Source of the DNA: Caulobacteraceae bacterium
GTDB taxonomy: Bacteria > Pseudomonadota > Alphaproteobacteria > Caulobacterales > Caulobacteraceae
DNA length: 34,251 nucleotides
Direction: 5' to 3'
NCBI GenBank assembly: GCA_947475465.1
Contig: CANJLK010000036.1
Coordinates: forward strand, 1-34,251
Shown piece after piece: positions 15,804-23,059 of this stretch (within the stretch, counting starts at the first letter, position 1; each line of letters opens with the position of its first letter). The notes under the pieces were generated by a model. It did no database searches. It saw only the letters and a program-made list of their open reading frames with translations, and was not told the origin of the DNA. The translations under genes were made by a program, and so were the position numbers.

Positions 15804-16832
15804 CTACCAGACCCCGATCTTCTCGGCCTCGTGGTGGGAGATCGGGTGGTGGGCGCGCTTGTGGTCCTCCTCGGCGAGGAAGCGGACGGCTTCCAGGGCG
15901 GCCATGCAGCCCATGCCGGCGGCGGTGACAGCCTGGCGGTAGACATCGTCGGTGACATCGCCGCAGGCGTAGACGCCCTCGATGGCGGTCGACGCCGTGC
16001 CGGGCTTCACCTTCAGATAGCCCGAGGCGTCCATCTCCAGCTGGCCCTTGAAGAGCTCGGAGGCCGGGGCGTGGCCGATGGCGATGAAGACGCCGTCGCA
16101 GGTGATCTCGCGCGTCTCGCCGGTCTTGATGTTCTTCAGCCGCACGCCGGTGACGCTGGTGGGTTCGCTGGAGCCTGTCACCTCGTCCAGCACGCTGTCC
16201 CAGATGACCTCGATCTTCGGATGGGCGAAGAGGCGTTCCTGCAGGATGCGCTCGGCGCGGAACTCGTCCTTGCGGTGCACGACCGTGACCTTGGCGGCGA
16301 AGTTGGTCAGGAACAGGGCCTCTTCCACGGCGGTGTTGCCGCCGCCCACCACGACCACGTCCTTGCCGCGGTAGAAGAACCCGTCGCAGGTGGCGCAGGC
16401 CGAGACGCCGAAGCCCTGGAACTTCTGTTCGCTCTCGATCCCCAGCCACTTGGCCTGGGCGCCGGTGGCGATGACCAGGGTCTCGGCGAGCCACACCTGG
16501 CCAGAGTCGGTGGTAAGCCGGAAGGGCCGTTGCGACAGGTCGGCGGATAGCACGATATCGCTGACGATCTCCGTCCCCACGTGCTCGGCCTGGGCCTGCA
16601 TCTGCTCCATCAGCCAGGGGCCCTGGATGACGTCGGCGAAGCCCGGGTAGTTCTCCACATCGGTTGTGATGGTCAGCTGGCCGCCGGGCTGGATGCCCTG
16701 GATCAGCACGGGCTTGAGGAGGGCGCGGGCGGCATAGACCGCGGCGGTGTAGCCCGCGGGCCCCGAGCCCACGATCAGGCAGCGGACGGTGCGGGGCTCA
16801 TTGGCGGCGGGGGCGGAACGATCTTGGCTCAT
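15804..16832 (-). CDS. trxB: Thioredoxin-disulfide reductase
   Basis: The 342-residue flavoprotein transfers electrons from NADPH to thioredoxin. It shows the FAD motif CLIVGSGPAGYTAAVYAARA, GIQPGGQLTITTDVENYPGF, the redox-active CATC in SACATCDGFFYRGKD, the NADPH motif VVVVGGGNTAVEEALFL, and VYACGDVTDDVYRQAVTAAG near the C-terminus. Length is slightly above the usual 320 because of a short N-terminal extension (MSQDRSAPAANEPRT). The ATG at 16832 is the most likely start. The gene is divergent from a small membrane protein gene with only 34 bases between start codons. Confidence 0.95.
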   Translation of the reverse strand: MSQDRSAPAANEPRTVRCLIVGSGPAGYTAAVYAARALLKPVLIQGIQPGGQLTITTDVENYPGFADVIQGPWLMEQMQAQAEHVGTEIVSDIVLSADLSQRPFRLTTDSGQVWLAETLVIATGAQAKWLGIESEQKFQGFGVSACATCDGFFYRGKDVVVVGGGNTAVEEALFLTNFAAKVTVVHRKDEFRAERILQERLFAHPKIEVIWDSVLDEVTGSSEPTSVTGVRLKNIKTGETREITCDGVFIAIGHAPASELFKGQLEMDASGYLKVKPGTASTAIEGVYACGDVTDDVYRQAVTAAGMGCMAALEAVRFLAEEDHKRAHHPISHHEAEKIGVW

Positions 16833-16866
16833 GCCCGTAATGTAGGTGCGATTCCGGAGCTTTGCG

Positions 16867-17064
16867 ATGCACGACGAACTGAAGACGGCTGGCGTTGTCG
16901 GCCTGGTGGGCGCGGCCATCGGCGCTGGCGTGGCGCTGGGCATGGGCCTGAAGCTGTTCTCCGGCGTCGCCATGGCCGGCCTGGGGACCGGCATCGCGCT
17001 GGGCATAGCCCTCGGCGCCAGGCCCCGCCCGAGGATTGTGGCGGCAATGCCGCTGCTGCCCTAG
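16867..17064 (+). CDS. Small glycine-rich membrane protein
   Basis: The 65-residue protein begins MHDELKTAGVVGLVGAAIGA and continues with two glycine-rich hydrophobic stretches (GAGVALGMGLKLF, then GVAMAGLGTGIALGIALGAR), probably a two-helix hairpin in the inner membrane. CGGAG lies eight bases before the ATG. Its function is unknown. It is transcribed away from trxB across a very short shared promoter region. A GTG at 16846 is an in-frame alternative. Confidence 0.6.
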   Translation: MHDELKTAGVVGLVGAAIGAGVALGMGLKLFSGVAMAGLGTGIALGIALGARPRPRIVAAMPLLP

Positions 17065-17115
17065 GCGGCGCTTAGTTAACGACCGTTTCAGCGGCGCGGT
17101 CTAGGCTGCGCCGCC

Positions 17116-18195
17116 ATGAACGCCGCGCCCCACATCGAGATCGCCGGCCGCCGGATCGGGGCGGCCTATCCGCCGTATGTCATCTGCGAGCTGTCGGGGA
17201 ACCACAACGGCAGCCTGGACCGCGCGCTGGCCATGATCGACGCGGCGGCGGCCACCGGCTGTGACGCGATCAAGATCCAGACCTATACCGCCGACACCAT
17301 CACCATGGACGTGGACCGGCCGGAGTTCCGCATCACCGGCGGCCTGTGGGACGGGCGCAGCCTGCATGAGCTCTACCAGGAGGCCCAGACCCCCTTCGAG
17401 TGGCACGGGGCGCTGTTCGCCCGCGCCGCCGAGCGGGGCGTGACCCTGTTCTCCAGCCCGTTCGACGAGACCGCCGTCGACCTGCTGGACAGGTTGGGGG
17501 CGCCGGCCTTCAAGATCGCCTCCTTCGAGGCCGTGGACCTGCCGCTGATCCGCTATGCGGCGGGCAGGGGAAAACCGCTGATCATCTCCACGGGCATGGC
17601 CAACCTGGCCGAGATCGAGACCGCCCGGGCGACGGCGCTGGAAGCCGGGGCGGCGGGCGTGGTGCTGCTCCATTGCGTCTCCAGCTATCCGGCGGATCTG
17701 GCCGACGCCAACGTCCGCACGGTGGCCGACATGGCCCGGCGCTTCGACGGGCCGGTGGGGCTGTCGGACCACACCCACGGGACGGCGGCGTCGGTGGCGG
17801 CCATCGCGCTGGGCGCCAGCGTCATCGAAAAGCACTTCACGCTGGCCCGCGCCGACGGCGGGCCGGACGCGGCCTTCAGCCTGGAGCCGGCCGAGTTCGC
17901 CGCCCTGGTCGGCGACTGCAAGGACGCCTGGACCGCGCTGGGCCAGGCCCACTACGACGTCCTGGGCTCCGAGCGCGGATCGCTGCAGTTCCGCCGATCG
18001 CTCTATGTCGCCGCCGACGTGAAGGCGGGCGAGGTCCTGTCCCGCGCCAATGTCAGGTCCATTCGCCCCGGCGCCGGCCTGCCACCGGCCGACCTGGAAT
18101 CCGTGCTGGGGCGCCCCGCCGCCCGCGACCTGAAGCGTGGGGAGCCTCTGGCCTGGGACATGGTCGCAGGCGCGGCTCAGGTAAGGCCAGGTTAA
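17116..18195 (+). CDS. pseI: Pseudaminic acid synthase (NeuB family)
   Basis: The 359-residue enzyme condenses 2,4-diacetamido-2,4,6-trideoxy-L-altrose with phosphoenolpyruvate to give pseudaminic acid, the fifth step of that pathway. It has the NeuB barrel with YVICELSGNHNGSLDRALAM, DAIKIQTYTADTITMD, the PseI-like SLHELYQEAQTPFEWHGALF, LFSSPFDETAVDLLDRLGAP, KPLIISTGMANLAEIE, LLHCVSSYPA, GLSDHTHGTAASVAAIALGA and VIEKHFTL. A C-terminal antifreeze-like SAF domain is at about 295-350. In Caulobacterales pseudaminate glycosylates flagellins. A legionaminate or related synthase is the alternative, but the SGNHNGSL signature and the pseG neighbour favour PseI. Confidence 0.88.
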   Translation: MNAAPHIEIAGRRIGAAYPPYVICELSGNHNGSLDRALAMIDAAAATGCDAIKIQTYTADTITMDVDRPEFRITGGLWDGRSLHELYQEAQTPFEWHGALFARAAERGVTLFSSPFDETAVDLLDRLGAPAFKIASFEAVDLPLIRYAAGRGKPLIISTGMANLAEIETARATALEAGAAGVVLLHCVSSYPADLADANVRTVADMARRFDGPVGLSDHTHGTAASVAAIALGASVIEKHFTLARADGGPDAAFSLEPAEFAALVGDCKDAWTALGQAHYDVLGSERGSLQFRRSLYVAADVKAGEVLSRANVRSIRPGAGLPPADLESVLGRPAARDLKRGEPLAWDMVAGAAQVRPG

Positions 18196-18236
18196 GGCAA
18201 ATCGGCGTTCCTGGAGGCTGCCGCGGAGACCCACCG

Positions 18237-19184
18237 ATGAACGCCATCGCCACCACCAGACCCGCCCCGATCGGCAGCCTCGCCGATACGGTCGTGGCCG
18301 ATTTCATACGGGACGGCGCCCACCGCTTCGCCGAACCGCTGGACGGCGACGCCTGCGGCAAGCTGCTGGCCGATATCCGCGCGACCCGGGCCTTCGACCG
18401 CAACCTGTTCCTGAGCCAGGCCGAGTTCGACGCCAATCCGCAATACACCGGCGTCAATCCGCGCCCGGGACGCAACCTCCTCGAGCAGTTCGAACGCCAA
18501 CTGGGCTTCGTGGAGAAGGCGCCGGCCATCGTCGAGGCCATGACCGCCCTGCTGGGCCCGGGCTACGAGATCCTCAACAAGAAGGTGGTGTGCGGCGTGC
18601 CGTCCAGCGCCGTGCCGGCCTGGCTGCGCGAACGGATCCTGGGCAATCCGGTCAACAACCTGGGGGCCTACGTCCGCCCGGAATACCGCGACGTGACCTA
18701 TTTCTACGGCATCGATTTCCACCAGGACCTGATCGACTACAAGGCCCGCGAGGCTGACTTCCTGACCCTCTACATCTATCTCCACCCGGTCGGGCTGAGC
18801 GACGCGCCGCTGTACCTGCTGGAGGGCAGCCACCGGCTGGGCGGTTCGGTCTTCCCGCATGACCTGACGCGCACGGGCGACGCCGCCTGGCGCTATCGCA
18901 ATGGCGAGCATGGCGAGGTGAAGGTCGCTCAGCGCATCCTGACCGGCGCTACTGGGTTCGCCGGCATGTGGCACGCCTGCACCCTGCACGGCACTCAGCC
19001 GGACGCCGCCGACCATGAGCGGATCTCCCTGCGTTACCTGATCGCCAAGAACGGCGCCGCGCCAAGCGGCATCGACCAGGTGAACGCCACCCTTCGGGGT
19101 CCGCTGAGCCTTTCCGACACCCGCGCCGACCTGGCCGCCGACGGCTCGGCGGCGATCCGCAAGAACACCGTCAACCAGGCCTGA
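18237..19184 (+). CDS. Phytanoyl-CoA dioxygenase (PhyH)-like protein
   Basis: The 315-residue protein looks like a non-haem Fe(II)/2-oxoglutarate oxygenase of the PhyH superfamily. The metal-binding HxD is His162-Gln-Asp164 in IDFHQDLIDYK, the distal histidine is probably His251 in HACTLHGTQP, and Arg266 in RISLRYLI fits the 2-oxoglutarate-binding position. LYLLEGSHRLGG is a further family motif. The ATG follows GGAGG/GGAG sequences. It sits 41 bases after pseI and 105 before a glycosyltransferase, all on one strand. A role in hydroxylating or otherwise oxidising the pseudaminate glycan or its precursor is my inference; the substrate is unknown. Confidence 0.75.
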   Translation: MNAIATTRPAPIGSLADTVVADFIRDGAHRFAEPLDGDACGKLLADIRATRAFDRNLFLSQAEFDANPQYTGVNPRPGRNLLEQFERQLGFVEKAPAIVEAMTALLGPGYEILNKKVVCGVPSSAVPAWLRERILGNPVNNLGAYVRPEYRDVTYFYGIDFHQDLIDYKAREADFLTLYIYLHPVGLSDAPLYLLEGSHRLGGSVFPHDLTRTGDAAWRYRNGEHGEVKVAQRILTGATGFAGMWHACTLHGTQPDAADHERISLRYLIAKNGAAPSGIDQVNATLRGPLSLSDTRADLAADGSAAIRKNTVNQA

Positions 19185-19289
19185 AGGGACAGACCGGCGC
19201 CTGTGGCCGGAAATGTCTCGTCGCCCTTCTTCGCCGATCTCGCGGGCGCCACGGCTTGCGATGGGAAGCCTCGCCGCTAGGGTGCGCGG

Positions 19290-20969
19290 GTGAACGAATC
19301 CCCGATCAACGCCGCCATCCGCTTCGAGCCCGACGCCTTCGACATGACGGGACCCCTGCTGATGGGCCGCCAGGCCGCTGGCTATGGCTTCCTGCGCGCG
19401 GCCATCGCCGCGCATGGCCAAGCGCCCCTGGTGGGATACGGCCCGGCGTTGGGCGGGGGGAAGGCCTTCGCCGGTCTGGTGGGCCGGCTGGACCCGGCCG
19501 CGAAGACGGACTGGGTGCGCTCGGACAACCTGGACCGCCTCGGCGAGATCGGTGTCTGCTATCGGCCCGATCCGGCGCTGGGCAAGGACGCCCGGCTTCG
19601 GCTGCGGGTCGGCGCGGCCCGCTACAGCCTATGCGGCGTCACCCATACGCTTTCGAGCGGGCGGGCGGCGGACAGCGTCACCGACCTTCTGGTGGCGCCC
19701 ATGATGCCGTGGGACGCGGTGATCTCGACCTCCACGGCCGGCCTGGCGGTGGTGGAATCCATGCTGGACGAGCAGGCGGCCTATCTGGCGTGGCGTTTTC
19801 CGGGCGCGCCGCCGCCGCCGCGGCCGCAACTGCCCGTCATTCCCCTGGGCGTGCACGCCGCCGACTATGACCGGCCGCAAGGCGACCGCACGCGGGCCAG
19901 GGCGGCGCTGGCGATCGGCGAAGGCGAGGTGGCGGCGCTTTACGCGGGGCGCCTGGCGCTCAGCGACAAGGCTCATCCCTTCGCCATGCTGGTGGCCCTG
20001 CAGGCGGCCGCGGAGCGCACCACCCGGTCGGTCGCCTTGATCGTCGCGGGCCGCTTCGCCGACAAGATGGTCGAGACCGCCTGGCGCAGCGGGGTCGAGA
20101 CCTTCTGTCCCAAGGTCCGCTGCATCTTCGTGGATGGCGGGCAGTTCGACGCCTATCAGGACGCCTGGGCGGCGGCGGACTTCTTCGTCTCGGCGGCCGA
20201 CAGCGTCCAGGAGACCTTCGGCCTGACGCCGCTGGAGGCCATGGCGGCCGGCCTGCCCTGCGTGGTCAGCGACTGGAACGGCTACCGCGACACGGTGCGC
20301 GACGGGATCGACGGCTTTCGGGTGCGCACCTGGGCGCCGCCGGTGGGCGCGGGAGAACCGCTGGCGCGGATCTTCGAGACCGAGGTGATCGGCGACGGCA
20401 TGTACTGCTGGCGCATGGCGCTCAGCGTCGCCGTCGACCTGGAGGAACTGACCGGGCGGCTGGGCGACCTGATCGACAATGCGGACCTGCGCCGCCGGAT
20501 GGGCGAGGCGGGACGCCAGCGGGCGCGCGAGACCTTCGAGTGGTCGGTGGTCTACCGCCAGTACCAGGCCCTATGGGGCGAATTGAACGACCGCCGGCGG
20601 GCGGTGTCGGGGCGCCGCGAGGACGTCGCCAGGGTCGCCGGCGCGCCGCGGGCGACGGCCGGCCGGTTCGATCCGTTCAAGACCTTCGCCCACTACGCCA
20701 CCGGCGCGATCAGCGAGGCGACGCTCGCCAGGCTGGCGCCCGGCGCTTCGCTGGAGCGATATCGCGAGATCGCGGCGCACGGCCTGTTCATGGAGCCCTT
20801 CCGGGGATCAACCCACGCCACCGCGCTGCTGGCGGCGCTGGGCGCCGACGAGGCCAGCGTGGCGTCGCTTGCGCAGCGGGCGGGCATGTCGGTGTTCGAC
20901 ATCAGCAACGCCCTGGCGATCCTGACGAAGATGGGCGTGGTCCGGCTCCGCGAAGGGGGCGAAGCCTAG
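19290..20969 (+). CDS. GT4-type glycosyltransferase with C-terminal winged-helix-like extension
   Basis: The 559-residue protein has a GT-B fold transferase core to about residue 440. The C-terminal donor-binding half shows AALYAGRLALSDKAHPFAML, VDGGQFDAYQDAWAAADFFV, the EX7E motif in ETFGLTPLEAMAAGLP (Glu308, Glu316), CVVSDWNGYRDTVRDGIDGF and an ARETFEWSVVYRQYQALW end helix. About 110 more residues follow; 519-553 (ADEASVASLAQRAGMSVFDI then SNALAILTKMGVVRL) read like a winged helix. The start is GTG after AGGG. The stop overlaps that of the opposite methyltransferase gene by four bases (CTAG). It may transfer sugar to flagellin or a surface polymer; acceptor and donor are unknown. Confidence 0.8.
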   Translation: MNESPINAAIRFEPDAFDMTGPLLMGRQAAGYGFLRAAIAAHGQAPLVGYGPALGGGKAFAGLVGRLDPAAKTDWVRSDNLDRLGEIGVCYRPDPALGKDARLRLRVGAARYSLCGVTHTLSSGRAADSVTDLLVAPMMPWDAVISTSTAGLAVVESMLDEQAAYLAWRFPGAPPPPRPQLPVIPLGVHAADYDRPQGDRTRARAALAIGEGEVAALYAGRLALSDKAHPFAMLVALQAAAERTTRSVALIVAGRFADKMVETAWRSGVETFCPKVRCIFVDGGQFDAYQDAWAAADFFVSAADSVQETFGLTPLEAMAAGLPCVVSDWNGYRDTVRDGIDGFRVRTWAPPVGAGEPLARIFETEVIGDGMYCWRMALSVAVDLEELTGRLGDLIDNADLRRRMGEAGRQRARETFEWSVVYRQYQALWGELNDRRRAVSGRREDVARVAGAPRATAGRFDPFKTFAHYATGAISEATLARLAPGASLERYREIAAHGLFMEPFRGSTHATALLAALGADEASVASLAQRAGMSVFDISNALAILTKMGVVRLREGGEA

Positions 20970-21832
20970 GCGGTCTTCAGGCGTACGAAGAGGGCGGCGC
21001 CGATCACGAAGCTGAGCGAAATGCGGTGGGCCTCGGCGACCAGGAACTCGTCGCCGACGCGCCGGGGTCCGTCGCCGGAGGGCCGGGCATAGTCATCGAA
21101 GACGATCCAGCCGCCCGGCTTGACGTGGGGCGTCCAGGCGCGTGCGTCGATGAGGGCCTGTTCATAGGCGTGGTTGCCGTCGACGTGCAGGTAGGCGATG
21201 GCGCCTTCGTAGGCCGTGCGCCCGAAGGCCTCGGTCTCCACCACAAGGCCTGGGACATAGGCCTGCGCCGCGACGCTGGAGGGCGCGCGGATGAAGTTCA
21301 GCGCGCCGCCGGCGATGGGGGCGAGGTTGATCTGGAAGATCCGGTGCGCCCAGTCGGCGTCCATGCGTTCCGGCGCGGCCGGGCGCCCCGCCGGCTCCGA
21401 GCCCTGGTCGCAGGCGGCGGCCAGCCACGGGTCGACGCACAGCACCTTGCCGATATTCCAGTGTCGGGCCAGCAGCACCAGCAGGGCGGCGGAACGGCCG
21501 CGCCAGGCGCCGATCTCCACCACGTCACCATCCGGCGCATGGGCCATGGTCTCGATCATAGCGTCGATCTTGTCGCCGGCGGTGGAGCCGGAGATCGATT
21601 CCACCAGGCGGGTGATGCCCGCCCGTTCGATTGGAGCCAGGACGGGACGGCCGCCGGGGACGTCGAACCAGCACGTGGCCGAGGCCTCCGTGGCCCGGGC
21701 CAGCCGATCGCGGTAGGCCAGTTCCTCGACCATGGCGGGGTCGGGCTGGGCGGGGTCGGCAGCCGCGGGGAAGGCTGGGGGCGGGGCGGCGGGAAAGTCC
21801 GCCAGCCTGCGCCACAAGGCTACGCCGTTCAT
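20966..21832 (-). CDS. Class I SAM-dependent methyltransferase
   Basis: The 288-residue protein has a Methyltransf_24-like domain: motif I GDVVEIGAWRGRSAALLVLL, then KVLCVDPWLA, and AIAYLHVDGNHAYEQALIDA followed by KPGGWIVFDDYARP. Such enzymes often O-methylate sugars or cell-surface glycans. The N-terminal 90 residues are proline/alanine-rich and poorly defined. The ATG at 21832 (MNGVALWRR) has GGACGGGA upstream; an earlier in-frame start at 21865 is less likely. Just upstream (21882-21907) are three TTAA/TTAT half-sites spaced like CtrA boxes. It lies 88 bases downstream of pseG on the same strand and may modify the same glycan. Confidence 0.82.
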   Translation of the reverse strand: MNGVALWRRLADFPAAPPPAFPAAADPAQPDPAMVEELAYRDRLARATEASATCWFDVPGGRPVLAPIERAGITRLVESISGSTAGDKIDAMIETMAHAPDGDVVEIGAWRGRSAALLVLLARHWNIGKVLCVDPWLAAACDQGSEPAGRPAAPERMDADWAHRIFQINLAPIAGGALNFIRAPSSVAAQAYVPGLVVETEAFGRTAYEGAIAYLHVDGNHAYEQALIDARAWTPHVKPGGWIVFDDYARPSGDGPRRVGDEFLVAEAHRISLSFVIGAALFVRLKTA

Positions 21833-21881
21833 GCGCGTGTCCCGTCCTGATCCCGTCGCCCGCACAATCCTCCCAATGAGG

Positions 21882-21907
21882 TTAATGCCCGCTTATCAAG
21901 GTCTTAA
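21882..21907. promoter_or_regulatory. Array of CtrA-like half-sites
   Basis: TTAA (21882), TTAT (21893) and TTAAC (21904) are spaced exactly 11 bases apart, i.e. TTAA-N7-TTAT-N7-TTAAC. CtrA, the cell-cycle regulator of Caulobacterales, binds TTAA-N7-TTAA(C). Each overlapping pair matches with one mismatch. The array is 50 bases upstream of the methyltransferase start. Confidence 0.4.
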
Positions 21908-21920
21908 CGCGACAGGTTCG

Positions 21921-22952
21921 CTAGGCGCGTCCGGCGATCAGCTGGAGGAAGATGTCAGCCACGCGCGGAGCGCCCAGGCCGTCGCACACCGCCGCGCTGC
22001 GTTCCGCCAGCTGGCGGCGCAGGGCCGCGTCGGTGAGGAGCCGCATCAGGGCCCGGTCCAGGGCCTCGTCGAACCTGGGATCCTCGATATCGACCACCAG
22101 GGCTGCGCCGAGGTCGGCCAGGGCCCGGGCCGCCGGCCGCTGGTTCTCGGCCAGAACCACCATGACGCTGGGCAGGCCAAGGGTGCAGCGCTCCCAGGCC
22201 GAGGAGCCGCAGGCCCCCACCGCGAGGTCGGCTTCGGCGGTCAGGCGGGCCATGAGCGGGGTGTCCACGTGGAGCGCGATGCGGGTGTCGCGGCGGGCGA
22301 TGCGGCCAAGGCTGGCCAGGCTGGCGGCGCCGGCGCCCAGGACCACGTCGATCCCCTCGCTGCTCAGCCTGGGCCGGACCCGCTCCACGACCCGGCCGGT
22401 GATGCCGTCGACGTCGGTGAGGCCCAGAGAAACCAGCACCCGGCCCACCGGCTCGCCGCGCCAGCCGAGGGCAGCGTCGCGCAGGGCGGCGAACTCCGGG
22501 CGCACGGCCGCATAGGCCGGACCCAGCAGCAGGCGCGCGCCGTCCGGGATCAGGGCGTCGTAGTCCTCCGCCCGGCGGGCGGGGCCGGAGTCGACGATGA
22601 GGTCGGCGCCCAGTGGACGGTCGGCCAGGTCGTCCACAGCCAGGACCGGGCGGCCGGCGGCCAGGGCGCGGTGCTCCGGCTCGGCCAGGCCGTAGTGGTC
22701 CGCCGCCAGGGCCTGGAAATCGGCGCCGGCCACGGCCGCGGCGAGGTCAGCGGGCGATGAGGAGGCAGCCGGCAGACGCTCTGTTTCCGGCGCGAAGGCG
22801 TCGAGAATGGCCTCCACGGCGGGGGGCGCGACGAAGGCGCAGCGGGCGCCCTTGGCCGTCAGGGCGCCGGCCAGGGTCAGGGAGCGCATCACATGGCCGC
22901 CGCCCACCACGGGGCCGGCATCGACGACGAACAGGATCTTGGGTCCGCTCAT
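21921..22952 (-). CDS. pseG: UDP-2,4-diacetamido-2,4,6-trideoxy-beta-L-altropyranose hydrolase
   Basis: The 343-residue GT-B-fold hydrolase removes UDP from the altrose precursor to supply the PseI substrate. It begins MSGPKILFVVDAGPVVGGGH followed by VMRSLTLAGAL, with the catalytic histidine at 20 in the GGGHVMR motif. Later blocks are LAADHYGLAEPEHRALAAG, LAVDDLADRPLGADLIVD, LLGPAYAAVRPEF, ACGSSAWERCTLGLPSVMVV and LAENQRPAARALADLG. The ATG at 22952 has GGAGG eight bases upstream; the GTG at 22961 would overlap that site. It is the Caulobacter FlmD equivalent by function. It is on the opposite strand to pseI, so the pathway is not a single operon here. Confidence 0.87.
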   Translation of the reverse strand: MSGPKILFVVDAGPVVGGGHVMRSLTLAGALTAKGARCAFVAPPAVEAILDAFAPETERLPAASSSPADLAAAVAGADFQALAADHYGLAEPEHRALAAGRPVLAVDDLADRPLGADLIVDSGPARRAEDYDALIPDGARLLLGPAYAAVRPEFAALRDAALGWRGEPVGRVLVSLGLTDVDGITGRVVERVRPRLSSEGIDVVLGAGAASLASLGRIARRDTRIALHVDTPLMARLTAEADLAVGACGSSAWERCTLGLPSVMVVLAENQRPAARALADLGAALVVDIEDPRFDEALDRALMRLLTDAALRRQLAERSAAVCDGLGAPRVADIFLQLIAGRA

Positions 22953-23010
22953 GCCGCTCACCTCCGGTCGTCGCGCGAATCAGGTTGGGAACACTAGGCC
23001 CAAACGCAAA

Positions 23011-23032
23011 GGGCCGCTCCGAAGAGCGGCCC
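23011..23032 (-). terminator. UUCG-loop terminator of the large RTX gene
   Basis: Read on the minus strand, GGGCCGCTC-TTCG-GAGCGGCCC forms a perfect 9-bp stem with a C(UUCG)G tetraloop, followed by TTTGCGTTT. It lies 28 bases past the RTX gene stop and 59 bases before the pseG start, so it separates the two transcripts. Confidence 0.85.
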
Positions 23033-23059
23033 CCGCGTGTCGGATGTTTGGCGCAGGCG

